Assembly (NCBI RefSeq): GCF_003268475.1
Contig: NZ_MCIF01000002.1
Coordinates: 4,838,266-4,902,265, forward strand
DNA from: Thermogemmatispora tikiterensis
GTDB lineage: Bacteria; Chloroflexota; Ktedonobacteria; Ktedonobacterales; Ktedonobacteraceae
Length of the DNA stretch: 64,000 bases
Reading direction: 5' to 3'
This document shows, piece by piece, positions 9,073 through 17,776 of the stretch (position 1 is its first letter; each line of letters begins with the position of its first letter). The translations under genes and the position numbers were made by a program. The notes under the pieces were generated by a model. The model had not been told where the DNA came from, made no database searches, and was given only the letters and a program-made list of their open reading frames with translations.

Positions 9073-9792
9073 ATGCCGTTCTTTGAAGAGTTCGAGGCCG
9101 ATGTCCTTCCAGAGGGGACCCTGCGCCGTCCAATCTGGGGCGCCTTTGCCCTGTTGCGCGATCAGTTAGAGCGGCTGGTGGCTCTCAACGTGGGCTGGGC
9201 CGTACAGCTGGTACCAGCGCTGGTGGCTCTGGCCTGGCCGGTGCTCCCGCTGGCGCTGCGCCTGCCCCTGGTGCTCTACAGCGCCCTGGCCCTGATGCCG
9301 GCGACAGCCGTGCTCTTTAGCGGCGTAGCTCGCCTCAACCGTCAGGAGCCGCTGGACCTGGCGACGGTGCGCGACGAGCTGGGTCGTTTGCTCCTGCCGA
9401 GCCTGCGCACGCTGGCGCCGCTGCCGGGCCTCTGTGGCCTTCTCTGTCTGCTGATCGTTGTGGTCGGTCCGCTGCAGCTCTTGCCGCTTGATGTGCTGTT
9501 GCGTCTGTTACTGCTGATTTTGGGCTTCAGCGCTGTCTACTGGGGGCCGCTCTTCCTGGTGGAGCCGGGGCAGGGAGCCTGGTCGCTGCTCTGGCAGGCG
9601 CTGCGCCTGGCCTGGCGCTATCCGTTGCCGACCGCTGGATCGCTCTTGCTGGCCCTGGCGGTGATGCTTGTCGGCTATCTCTCGATCGCCGGCTTCTTCC
9701 TGATTGCACCGGTTCTGGCGGCCCTGCTGCTATGGAGGCGGGCGCTGGTGCTGCTGGCGCGTCGCGGTGAGTTGAAGGTAGGCGTGCCATGA
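9073..9792 (+). CDS. Polytopic membrane protein, YesL/DUF624-like
   Basis: Membrane protein of 239 residues, very rich in Leu, Ala and Val, with five to six predicted helices. Its N-terminus (FEEFEADVLPEGTLRRPIWG) and the placing of helices recall the DUF624/YesL family, which often accompanies sugar ABC transporters; this resemblance is weak and by eye. ATG 9073 follows AGGGAGA; an in-frame ATG at 9040 lacks a site. Its stop overlaps the next start by 4 bp (ATGA at 9789-9792), coupling it to the chaperonin-like gene. Function unknown. Confidence 0.7.
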   Translation: MPFFEEFEADVLPEGTLRRPIWGAFALLRDQLERLVALNVGWAVQLVPALVALAWPVLPLALRLPLVLYSALALMPATAVLFSGVARLNRQEPLDLATVRDELGRLLLPSLRTLAPLPGLCGLLCLLIVVVGPLQLLPLDVLLRLLLLILGFSAVYWGPLFLVEPGQGAWSLLWQALRLAWRYPLPTAGSLLLALAVMLVGYLSIAGFFLIAPVLAALLLWRRALVLLARRGELKVGVP

Positions 9793-11474
9793 CAACGATG
9801 AGGCCGCGTAATCCGCGTGACGTCACGACCGGCTATCGGCTGGCGGAGGCGCGACGGCTGATTGCGGAGCTGCGGCGGGTGGCGCAGCAGCCCTCACTGA
9901 TCCTCTTGCCGCGAGCCTTGCGCCTCCTGGTGCGAGGCATCGATCTGCTGGCCCGGCCCCTGGCCTTGACCCTGGGACCGGCGCGTACCCTGGTTCTCAA
10001 CGAACGCACCCGCAGCGAGTGCGAGGTCCTGGCCGACGCCAGCACCATTGCGCGGCGCGTGATCGCCCTGCGCAGTCGCAGCGACAATCTGGGGGCGATG
10101 TTGTTGCGCAAGATGGCGCTGGAGCTACACGAGCGCTATGGCGATGGGGTAGCGCTGGCAGCGGTCATGGTGCGGTCCCTGGTGCACGAGGCCTGTCGCC
10201 GGCTGGCGGCGGGGGCCAGTCCGCCGGCCCTGGTGCGTGGACTGCAGCGGGCCGTCGAGGCGGCGGAGGCGGCTCTGGAGAGTCAGGCTCGTCCGTTGGG
10301 GAGCTGCCGGGAGGTGCAGGCTCTGGTTTTGGGGGCGACGGGCGATGTGGAACTGAGCGAGGTGCTGGCGCGCATGTTCGAGGTGCTGGGGCCGTGCTCG
10401 ACCATTGTCACTGAAGAGCTGCCCAGGCCCGGTCTCGACCACGAGTACATTCGTGGTGGCAAGTGGGATGGCTACATCCCGGCGCGTGCCCTCCTGCCGG
10501 AGGGTGAGGCCGGGCTGATCCTGCGCCAGCCCTGGATTGTGCTCGCCGATGAGGAGCTGCGCGAAGTTGAGCAGGTGCTGCCCATGCTGGAGCTGGTGCT
10601 GGCCGAGCCAGCCCGGCCCCCTCTGCTGGTGGTCGCCCGCGCCATTCGCGGGCCGGCCCTGACCATGCTGACGGCCAATCACGTGCGCGGCCTGGTGACG
10701 CTCGGCCTGCTGGTCCTCTCCAGCGGTGCGACCCTGGTGCACGATGATCTGGCCGATATGGCGGCCCTGACCGGTGGTACGGTGCTCTCGGAGCTGACTG
10801 GTACGCTTTGCCGTCATCTGCGGCGCGAGCACCTTGGCCGCGCGCAGCAGGCGATCCTCACCCCCACAGGGGTGACGCTCATCGGCGGTCAGGGACGGAC
10901 GCGCGATATTCAGCGGCGCCTGGCGGCGGTGCGGGCCGAGCTGCGCGAGGCCGCGCGCGGGAAACAGAGCGAGTGGGGGTTTCTGCGCCTGCGTCTGGCG
11001 CGTCTGACGGGCGGGATTGGCATTCTCAAGATTGGAGCTGTCAGCGAGCATGAGCTGGAGCTGAGAAAAGAGCAGGCGGAAAAGGCGCTGCGCGTCTTGG
11101 AAGCGGCCTACGAGGGTGGCCTGGTGCCTGGTGGAGGAGTGGCCCTCCTCAATTGTCTGCCAGCTCTGGAGGGGGCGCGTGCCTCCTGTGCCGACGCTGA
11201 CGAATGTCAAGGGGTAGCGCTGCTGGAGGCTGCGCTGCAGGAGCCTTTTTTGCAGATTGTGCGCAATTATGGAGCTGTGCATCCACCGCTGGTGTTAGAG
11301 GAGGTGCGTCGCCGGGGGGCCGACTATGGCTTTGATGCCCTGCGTGGTGAGGTGGTCTCGATGTGGGAGCGGGGCATCCTGGACTGCTGCAGCATTGTAC
11401 GTGGGGCATTGCGAGCGGCAGTCAGCCTGGCGACGATGCTGGTGACGACCGATGCGGTGGTTTTTCACGGGTGA
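9789..11474 (+). CDS. Divergent GroEL/Cpn60-family protein, probably not an active ATPase
   Basis: 561 residues, close to GroEL length. Clear chaperonin landmarks: TLGPARTLVL (61-70, GroEL TLGPKGRNVVL), ILKIGAVSEHELELRK (412-427), VPGGGVALL (446-454) and YGFDALRGE...GILD (513-532). The catalytic set is damaged. The GDGTTT loop reads GDGVALA (118-124), and the aspartate equal to GroEL Asp398, in the VEDAL motif, is lysine (AEKAL, K432). The aspartates equal to Asp52 and Asp87 seem kept (D83, D119). The apical region is strongly diverged and the GGM-rich tail is absent. So it is a paralogue with a specialised, perhaps structural, role and not the housekeeping chaperonin. It is coupled to the membrane protein upstream. 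Confidence 0.85.
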   Translation: MTTMRPRNPRDVTTGYRLAEARRLIAELRRVAQQPSLILLPRALRLLVRGIDLLARPLALTLGPARTLVLNERTRSECEVLADASTIARRVIALRSRSDNLGAMLLRKMALELHERYGDGVALAAVMVRSLVHEACRRLAAGASPPALVRGLQRAVEAAEAALESQARPLGSCREVQALVLGATGDVELSEVLARMFEVLGPCSTIVTEELPRPGLDHEYIRGGKWDGYIPARALLPEGEAGLILRQPWIVLADEELREVEQVLPMLELVLAEPARPPLLVVARAIRGPALTMLTANHVRGLVTLGLLVLSSGATLVHDDLADMAALTGGTVLSELTGTLCRHLRREHLGRAQQAILTPTGVTLIGGQGRTRDIQRRLAAVRAELREAARGKQSEWGFLRLRLARLTGGIGILKIGAVSEHELELRKEQAEKALRVLEAAYEGGLVPGGGVALLNCLPALEGARASCADADECQGVALLEAALQEPFLQIVRNYGAVHPPLVLEEVRRRGADYGFDALRGEVVSMWERGILDCCSIVRGALRAAVSLATMLVTTDAVVFHG

Positions 11475-11694
11475 GCTGCGAGCAGGTCAGCGATCTGAGC
11501 TGAGCCGGCGCAGGCGAGAAGGTCTGCTGCTCGACAGGGCCTGGGCTGTGACTCTGTGGCCGCTGAACGGTGAGGGAACGGGCGCGCTTGCGGCTTTCTG
11601 CGATAATGACAAGAGGCTGACGGTGCGGCGCCTGCTGGGCTGGGCGCTGAAACTGAAGCTGTGCCGTAAGCAATGAGGAAGGAGGTGTTTGCTT

Positions 11695-13515
11695 TTGAGC
11701 ATGACCACGGGGAGAGGATCAGAGTCAGACAGGCAGACGTGGCGTGAGCTGGAGGTGCCGGCCTTGCCGACGCCAGTCTATGCCCTGGCCCCGGCGCCGG
11801 GGCGCTTGTGGGCCGGTGGTCTGGGAGGTATCGCCTGCTATCGAGCGGCTTCCGAGAAGCCGGGAGAGGTAGAGGCTGGAACGTGGGAGCCGGGGCCGGT
11901 GCTCTTGCCGCCGGCTCCGGTCACGGTCCTGCTGGCCTATGGCAATCTCCTGCTGGCCGGGGGGAACGGTGGTCTGGCATATTCGCTCACGGGTGGCGCA
12001 GGTTGGCAGCGAGCCGAGATCGAGGACGGAAGCGTTGGGGTGACGGTGCTGGCGCCCTCGCCGACTTTTGGCAGCGACAATACCTTGCTGGCCGGGACGC
12101 TGGCTAATGGCCTCCTGCGCAGCAGCGATGGCGGGCGCACCTGGCGCAACGTCTCCTTTGGTCTGCACAGTCAGGAGATCACCGATCTCCTCTGGCTGGA
12201 CCGGCTGGCGGTCCTGGCGGCCACCGATGAGGGGATCTATCGCTCGCGCGACGGTGGCCGCGGCTGGCGACGGGTCCTGGAGAGCAGTGAGGGAGCGGTC
12301 GAGGTCTTGACGCGCCTGCCGGGTGGGGAGGTGCTGGCGGTGCTGGAGGATGGCACTCTGCTACAGGCTGATGCCGAAGGCGAGCGCTGGCAATCCCTAC
12401 AGGCGGTGGTGGACCTGGAAGGGGTCCATCCTCTGTCGCTCTTCACGACGGAGGCCGGCACGCTCTTGCTGGGAACGCAGCGCGGCCTGCTCCGCTCGAC
12501 CGATGGCGGCAGGAGCTGGCAGACGGTCGACGGGCGGATGGTGCATATCTGTCGCCAGGGCCGCGGCCAGGACCGGCTCTATGCGGGCACTGCTGAAGGG
12601 GTGCTGGTCAGCGACGACGATGGTCACAGCTGGCGTGCTCTTCCAGCGCCGCCGCTGCATGATCTGCTGCGTCTGCAGCCCCAGAGTGAGCGTCTGTGGT
12701 TGCTGGGGACACATACGGCCCCGCTGCAGGCCAGGCTGACAGAGGAGGAGGCGGGCGAGACGGCGGAATGGCAGCGCCTGCAAGGGCTGAGCCTGCCGTT
12801 GACCGGCTGCGCCGCCGTCGACGACGAAACGCTGCTCTTGGCGGGACCCGAGGGCCTGCTGCGCCTCTGGCCGGCCAGCGGTGAGCATCAGCTCTTGCTG
12901 AGGGAGCCGCTGGAGGGCAATACGCTGATCACCTGGGCCGGTAGCGCTCCGAACCGTCATCTCTGGGTGGCCAGCGGCGATGGCCGCCACCTCTGGCACA
13001 GCGCTAACGATGGCGCAAGCTGGCGCCAGTTGACGCCGCCGTTTGGGGTGACGCTCCTGGCGGCCCTGCAGGCCACCCCCGAGCATCTGGTGGCGGCGAC
13101 CTATGATCCACGGCAGTACCATGTCTGCCTCTGGTATTCAACCGATGATGGGAGCAACTGGATACGCGGACTGGAGGCCGATACCAACTGGCCGCTGGTA
13201 GCTAGCTGCGCTGAGCCGCTGGCGCTGGGTGTCGGCAATATCCTGCTCCTGGCGGGACCCGACGGCAACTGGCGCCGCAGTGCGGTCGGCCACGGTGGCG
13301 GTGGTATTCGGCGGATAGTGTCCTGCGAGCGAGCCGGGCAGCGTCTGCTCTTCGTGCTGGCGGGCGGCGGCATCTTCCGCTCGGATGATCTGGGCCAGAG
13401 CTGGCAGGCTCAGCATGAGGGGCTGCCGCTGGTGCGGATTGCCGATATTGCCTGTACGTCAACATGGCTCGTGGCCTTGCTCAGCGGAGGAGTGGTCTGT
13501 CTGCGTCGCCTCTAG
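11695..13515 (+). CDS. Asp-box (BNR-type) beta-propeller protein
   Basis: 606 residues made almost wholly of beta-propeller repeats. At least seven Asp-box motifs of the form S-x-D-x-G-x-x-W are visible, for example RSSDGGRTW, RSRDGGRGW, RSTDGGRSW, VSDDDGHSW, YSTDDGSNW and RSDDLGQSW. This architecture is shared by sialidases, Ycf48/HCF136-like assembly factors and VPS10-type domains. No sialidase catalytic set and no signal peptide were seen, so a cytoplasmic scaffold or binding role is likelier. TTG 11695 is chosen because AGGAAGGAGG ends 9 bp upstream; ATG 11701 is the alternative. The halogenase-like gene follows 18 bp later. Confidence 0.85.
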   Translation: MSMTTGRGSESDRQTWRELEVPALPTPVYALAPAPGRLWAGGLGGIACYRAASEKPGEVEAGTWEPGPVLLPPAPVTVLLAYGNLLLAGGNGGLAYSLTGGAGWQRAEIEDGSVGVTVLAPSPTFGSDNTLLAGTLANGLLRSSDGGRTWRNVSFGLHSQEITDLLWLDRLAVLAATDEGIYRSRDGGRGWRRVLESSEGAVEVLTRLPGGEVLAVLEDGTLLQADAEGERWQSLQAVVDLEGVHPLSLFTTEAGTLLLGTQRGLLRSTDGGRSWQTVDGRMVHICRQGRGQDRLYAGTAEGVLVSDDDGHSWRALPAPPLHDLLRLQPQSERLWLLGTHTAPLQARLTEEEAGETAEWQRLQGLSLPLTGCAAVDDETLLLAGPEGLLRLWPASGEHQLLLREPLEGNTLITWAGSAPNRHLWVASGDGRHLWHSANDGASWRQLTPPFGVTLLAALQATPEHLVAATYDPRQYHVCLWYSTDDGSNWIRGLEADTNWPLVASCAEPLALGVGNILLLAGPDGNWRRSAVGHGGGGIRRIVSCERAGQRLLFVLAGGGIFRSDDLGQSWQAQHEGLPLVRIADIACTSTWLVALLSGGVVCLRRL

Positions 13516-13533
13516 GGAAAGGAGGCACCAACG

Positions 13534-15261
13534 ATGACCAGGCGCTACGATGTCGTCATTATCGGCGGCGGGCCGGCGGGCAGCACGGTGGCAGCCCTGA
13601 CCCGCCGCTATGCACCGCAGTTGCGTCTACTATTGCTCGAAAAAGAGGCTTTTCCCCGCCACCATGTGGGGGAGTCGCTGCTGGCGGGGGCCTCGCCCGT
13701 CTTGGAGGAGATGGGCGCCTATGAGAAGGTGGCCAACGCGGGCTTTTTGGAGAAGCTGGGGGCGACCTTTATTTGGGGGCGCAGCCGCGAGCCGTGGGGC
13801 TTCGAATTCGATGAGCTGATCTCGCAACTCGTGGCTCAGGGCAAGCGCCTGCCGCGACTCTACACGCGGGCCTGGCAGGTGCGGCGTGCTGAGTACGATG
13901 ATCTGCTGCTGCGCCACGCCGCCAGCCTGGGGGTCGACGTGCGTCAGCGGGCGCGGGTGACGCGCGTGCTCTGGGATCGCGCCCCTGAGCAATCGGCGAG
14001 CGAGGAGGGGGCCGACGGCTCAGGCGGCCAGCCTGGGGCGGCGCCGCGGGCCATCGGCGTCGAGTTTATCGATGAGCGTGGCCCGCAGACGGTCTACTGC
14101 GATTGGGTTCTCGATTGCAGCGGACAGCAGGCCCTGCTCGGCCACGCCCTCAAACTGCGTGAGTACGATGCTCAGATGAACAACTATGCCCTCTTTGCCT
14201 ACTGGCAGGGGGCGAAGTGGCTCTATGAGTATACCGGCTACCCGGAGCTGACGCGCATCTGCATCATCACGACGCCGCGTGGCTGGATCTGGTATATTCC
14301 TTTGAAACGCGATGTCATGAGCGTGGGCTTTGTGACCCATCGCCAGACGCTCAAACAACTGCCCGCGGGACCGGATCAGCTCTATCTGGAGGAGTTGCAG
14401 GCCTGTGATGAGGTGCGCGATCTGCTCAAGGAGGCCCATCTGACGCGCATTGCTGCCGATCAGCGGCGCGATGTCTGCGCTATTCAGGACTGGTCGTACC
14501 GCAGCCGCCAGATGGCCGGACCCGGGTGGGCGATGGTTGGCGATGCGGCGGGCTTTGTCGATCCGATCCTCTCGTCGGGTGTGATGCTGGCCCATGAGCT
14601 GGGGCAGAAGGCGGCCTACACTCTGGTGTCGAGCTTTGCCTGCAGCAACGATGAGGAGGTCCGCCGCTATTGGGAATTTTATGCCCAGACCTATCGCACC
14701 TATTTGCAAGCCTATCGCGATATGGCGGCGTTTTGGTATAGCAATAACTTTTCGCTGGAAAGCTGGTTCTGGCAGGCGCGGCGCATTCTGGCGCGCAGCG
14801 GCAGTGAGCTGAACCTCTCGGATCGCCAGGCTTTTACGCGCCTGGCCTCGGGCTATGCGACGCGAGCGGAGTCGCTGAGTCTCTTCGGCAGCTACCCCCT
14901 GCATGAGGCGCAGCAGCTGGTCAATGGCCTCTTTGGCGCACCCTATTGCCGCGAGGAGCTGGTCGCCCAGTACGCCGGGCGCCCGTTGCGTCTCAAGGAG
15001 GTGGAGCTGAGCGAGGGCCTCTACTACTATCAGGGAGCGGTGCGCCAGACGCGGCGTGTGCTTAATCGGCAGACGGGGCGCTATCTGGACCTGCATCCTG
15101 GTGAGGAGGTGCTGCTCTCGCTCTTCGACGGTGCACATACCCTGGCTCACCTGGAGGAGACGGCGAAGGCGCTGCAAGCCCTGCCGCAGACGGAGCGCTT
15201 GCCGTTGCGTTCGGGCCTTGAGCTGCTGGTACAGCTAGAGATGATTGGGGTGCTGGCCTAG
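13534..15261 (+). CDS. Flavin-dependent halogenase-like oxidoreductase with C-terminal PqqD-like domain
   Basis: 575 residues. The N-terminus has the FAD dinucleotide motif GGGPAGS (11-17) and PRHHVGES (41-48). The halogenase hallmark WxWxIP is exact (WIWYIP, 251-256), and K74 in GFLEKLGATFIWG sits where flavin halogenases keep their catalytic lysine. GDAAGFVDPILSSG (from ~336) completes FAD binding. The last ~80 residues (LDLHPGEEVLLSLFDGAHTL...LLVQLEMIGVLA) resemble a PqqD/RRE winged-helix domain, which in other systems binds peptides or carriers. Likely acts on an aromatic or enol substrate, perhaps carrier-bound (inference). Other family members are geranylgeranyl-reductase-like or simple monooxygenases, so halogenation is not proven. 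Confidence 0.8.
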   Translation: MTRRYDVVIIGGGPAGSTVAALTRRYAPQLRLLLLEKEAFPRHHVGESLLAGASPVLEEMGAYEKVANAGFLEKLGATFIWGRSREPWGFEFDELISQLVAQGKRLPRLYTRAWQVRRAEYDDLLLRHAASLGVDVRQRARVTRVLWDRAPEQSASEEGADGSGGQPGAAPRAIGVEFIDERGPQTVYCDWVLDCSGQQALLGHALKLREYDAQMNNYALFAYWQGAKWLYEYTGYPELTRICIITTPRGWIWYIPLKRDVMSVGFVTHRQTLKQLPAGPDQLYLEELQACDEVRDLLKEAHLTRIAADQRRDVCAIQDWSYRSRQMAGPGWAMVGDAAGFVDPILSSGVMLAHELGQKAAYTLVSSFACSNDEEVRRYWEFYAQTYRTYLQAYRDMAAFWYSNNFSLESWFWQARRILARSGSELNLSDRQAFTRLASGYATRAESLSLFGSYPLHEAQQLVNGLFGAPYCREELVAQYAGRPLRLKEVELSEGLYYYQGAVRQTRRVLNRQTGRYLDLHPGEEVLLSLFDGAHTLAHLEETAKALQALPQTERLPLRSGLELLVQLEMIGVLA

Positions 15262-15697
15262 AGCTTGCTGGCTGTGCGTGCTCCCCCGACCCTGGAAGAA
15301 CGCAGGCCGTGACAGGCCATCACAGACGGGCGCGGCTGCCACCTGGTCAAGGCTGCCGGCGCCCCTTTTTTTGGGGGGGTCGGTTGCCGGATATTATTGC
15401 TGCAATCGCTCACTGTGCTGTGAGGAAGCGCGAAGCAATCGAATAAGCGATCTGCTGTTCAAGTAGATCCTTCCATTTTTGGACGATGACCAGGTATACT
15501 CTCTTCTGAACGATGAGAACAAGGCGCTCTCTTTGCCTCTTGTCCAGCCTGGCAGGTTGGCGAACCTGTGCCGCCTGGATGGGCGGCAGTCTCCATGTGT
15601 GATGGCCTCTAGCGCACGGGGCAAGCGTGCTAATCTTCACCAGGGGACGGACGGAGAGAGCCAGGTATAGGTATTTCATCATGAGAAGGAGGCCAGG
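15262..15697. other. Intergenic region between halogenase-like and methyltransferase genes
   Basis: No convincing gene in this stretch of 436 bp. It has a C4-T8-G7 run at 15362-15378, a small hairpin CAGGTT-GGCG-AACCTG (15553-15568), and a -10-like TATACT at 15495-15500 with only a weak -35 (TTCCAT). The methyltransferase probably has its own promoter here. Confidence 0.4.
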
Positions 15698-16609
15698 ATG
15701 CCTTTATGGGGCCTGTTTAGGAGGACGCGGCGACTGCCGGCGATCAAGACGGGGGAGCTGACGCCACGTGGACAGGATGCGCGGGCAGAGGAAGAGCAGC
15801 AGTGGCAGCGCCGCTATCTCCAGGATGTCCCCTATGCCTTACCGAAGGATGAGGCCGAGATCGATCGCCTCAACTTTCAGCATTACGCGCTCATGAGCGT
15901 GCAGAAGCAGCACATTATTGCGCCGCTCGACGATTATCCGCGGGCGATTCTCGATGTGGGATGTGGCACGGGACTATGGGCCCGCGAGGTAGGGCAGCGT
16001 TATCCGCTTTGTCAGGTGGTGGGGGTGGACGTTGAGCCGCCGGAGCGCTTGCCGACGGTGCCGGCCAACGTTGACTATGTCTATGGCGACGTCCTCAAGG
16101 GGCTGCCCTTGCCTGAGAACAGCTTTGATCTGGTCCATCAGCGTTTGCTGATTCTGGCGGTGCCGGCCTCGGCCTGGCCGCAGGTGCTGCGCGAGCTGTT
16201 GCGCCTGGCGCGTCCTGGCGGCTGGTTGCAGTTGACGGAGGCTGGCATGTATTTCAATCATCCGGGGCCGCGCTCGGCCCATCTGCGCGATCTGGTCAAT
16301 CGGGCGATTGCGGGCTGGGGCTTTGATCCGCTGATTGCCCTCAATATGCCGACCCTCTTGACGCAGGCGGGGGCGATCGCCGTCGAGAAGCGGACCTATG
16401 GTGTGATGATGGGTGAGGCTGGCGGCCAGGGTGGGCGCCTGCTGGAGAAAGATATGCTGGCTGTGATGTCGGCGCTCACCGAGCGCGTGGCATCCTTTAT
16501 GCCGGTAGAAGAATGGCGTGAGCTGCTGGCCTCGCTGCCGGAGGAGTGGCGCAACTACGGCACCGAGTTCCAGTTTCACGTCACCATTGGCCGCAAGCCG
16601 CGGCCCTGA
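15698..16609 (+). CDS. Class I SAM-dependent methyltransferase
   Basis: 303 residues. Motif I ILDVGCGTGLWARE (from ~86) binds SAM; the acidic end of beta2 is VVGVDVEPPE; motif for beta4 is FDLVHQRLL; RPGGWLQLTE is the usual post-motif III. The substrate is not recognisable. AGAAGGAGG just upstream supports ATG 15698. A paralogue lies at 57255-58121 with the same pre-motif segment (QH-x-L... API/APL ... ILDVG) and similar C-terminus. Its position behind the halogenase-like enzyme suggests a tailoring reaction on the same small molecule, but the 436-bp gap weakens that link. Confidence 0.88.
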   Translation: MPLWGLFRRTRRLPAIKTGELTPRGQDARAEEEQQWQRRYLQDVPYALPKDEAEIDRLNFQHYALMSVQKQHIIAPLDDYPRAILDVGCGTGLWAREVGQRYPLCQVVGVDVEPPERLPTVPANVDYVYGDVLKGLPLPENSFDLVHQRLLILAVPASAWPQVLRELLRLARPGGWLQLTEAGMYFNHPGPRSAHLRDLVNRAIAGWGFDPLIALNMPTLLTQAGAIAVEKRTYGVMMGEAGGQGGRLLEKDMLAVMSALTERVASFMPVEEWRELLASLPEEWRNYGTEFQFHVTIGRKPRP

Positions 16610-16644
16610 AGTGGGCCTGACGCGCGCTGGCGACGGGTCTCGAC

Positions 16645-17772
16645 TCAGCGGCTGAAATGTTCAGCGAAGGTCAGGCCCAGGGGTCGCAGCGCTTCCTCGA
16701 GGCGGGGCCTATCTTCGACGGCGATGCCCTGCCAGCGATAGCGGAGAGGGGTGCTGCGCTCGGTAGTGAGCCGTGCGCTCAGGGCCAGCAACAGGCGGTA
16801 CTCGCGTCGGGGCAGGCGGCTTTCGAGGTGCAGCTCCAGTGTCTGGCCGCCGGCCTGGCCATACCAGTGGGCTATTGTGCGTCTGCCAGCAGCCTGATCG
16901 AGGGCGTAGCAGAGGCGGGTAATGTCCTGATCTTCAAGCGGGGATTCCTGCAGAATCTGCCCCTGCCGCAGCAGCACGATGCTGTAGTGGAAGCGTCCAG
17001 GTGACCAGTAGCCTGGCCTGCGCAGCAGGTAGCGCCCCGACGCCGTGACCGCGCGTATCAGCGGCTGCCAGCGTTCTTCCTGGGGGCCGTGACCCTGGGG
17101 TAGATAGACCTCGATCTGGTCGCTCGCCGTTGGGGTTCTCTCCACGGGAGCGAGCGGGGTCTGCAGGAAAGCGCTCTGTAGCTCGCGCAGGCTGGGTGGC
17201 TGAGGGCCGAGCCAGCTCGCCAGGCTCTGGTAGGTGTAGGGCCAGTCCTTATCTGCAGCGAGCCGGAGCAGGCGCAGAGTGGTGCGCAGCGTGATCTGCT
17301 TCTGGAGCGTCCCGGGCAGCGCATGCAGGGGGAGACCACCGGCGAGCAGATAGCGGCTGCCCAGCGGAACGAGACGCGGAGGGGCCGGTAGCCAATGCCA
17401 CTCTGTGTGTCTGATCTGGAGGAGATCGCCTTGCTCGGCAAGGCGCTCCAGGAGCCGGCGATCGATCTGCTCTCTGGCCTGTGTGGAAGCGAAGCCGGAG
17501 CCGTCAGGCTGGCCCTGGTCGGCGCTGAGGGAAGCAGGCTGTGGTTCCAGGAAAGGCAGCAGCAGGCGGCGTGCGTGATAGAGCAGGGTGCGTGTCGACA
17601 CGGGAGTGTCGCCGCCCAAGGAGTTGGTGCCTCCCCGGCACAAGGCCCAGAGAACTGCGCGTACGGCTTCGGCCTGCAGTGCCGCCGGCGCGGCCTGGAT
17701 AGCTCCCAGCAGCGAGGAAGTGACGAAGTATCTGGCCTGTTCGCCCTGGAGCAGCTCGATATCGACGGTCAT
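16645..17772 (-). CDS. Uncharacterised protein, third gene of an unknown cassette
   Basis: 375 residues, not recognised. It has a helical N-terminal half, then TEWHWLPAPPRLVPLGSRY, a Trp/Pro motif followed by LLAGGLP, and a C-terminal region rich in beta structure. No catalytic motif, signal peptide or membrane segment was seen. Start ATG at 17772 is supported by GGAGGAGGTGG upstream and by its position only 4 nt after the stop of the previous gene; longer in-frame starts would overlap that gene. Tight spacing shows co-expression with the 768-residue protein. It lies convergent with the methyltransferase at 15.7 kb. Confidence 0.75.
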   Translation of the reverse strand: MTVDIELLQGEQARYFVTSSLLGAIQAAPAALQAEAVRAVLWALCRGGTNSLGGDTPVSTRTLLYHARRLLLPFLEPQPASLSADQGQPDGSGFASTQAREQIDRRLLERLAEQGDLLQIRHTEWHWLPAPPRLVPLGSRYLLAGGLPLHALPGTLQKQITLRTTLRLLRLAADKDWPYTYQSLASWLGPQPPSLRELQSAFLQTPLAPVERTPTASDQIEVYLPQGHGPQEERWQPLIRAVTASGRYLLRRPGYWSPGRFHYSIVLLRQGQILQESPLEDQDITRLCYALDQAAGRRTIAHWYGQAGGQTLELHLESRLPRREYRLLLALSARLTTERSTPLRYRWQGIAVEDRPRLEEALRPLGLTFAEHFSR

Positions 17773-17776
17773 GGCC

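Noticed and set aside
10125..11282. Long antisense open frame opposite the chaperonin-like gene
   Set aside because: Shadow of a GC-rich gene; Gln/His/Arg-rich composition and no ribosome binding site.
11452..11676. Small plus-strand frame (74 codons) between the chaperonin-like and propeller genes
   Set aside because: Overlaps the upstream gene without a ribosome binding site and its composition is Arg/Leu-rich shadow-like; kept out although it ends just before the next ribosome binding site.
14020..15177. Long antisense open frame opposite the halogenase-like gene
   Set aside because: Same reason; the sense frame carries exact FAD and halogenase motifs.
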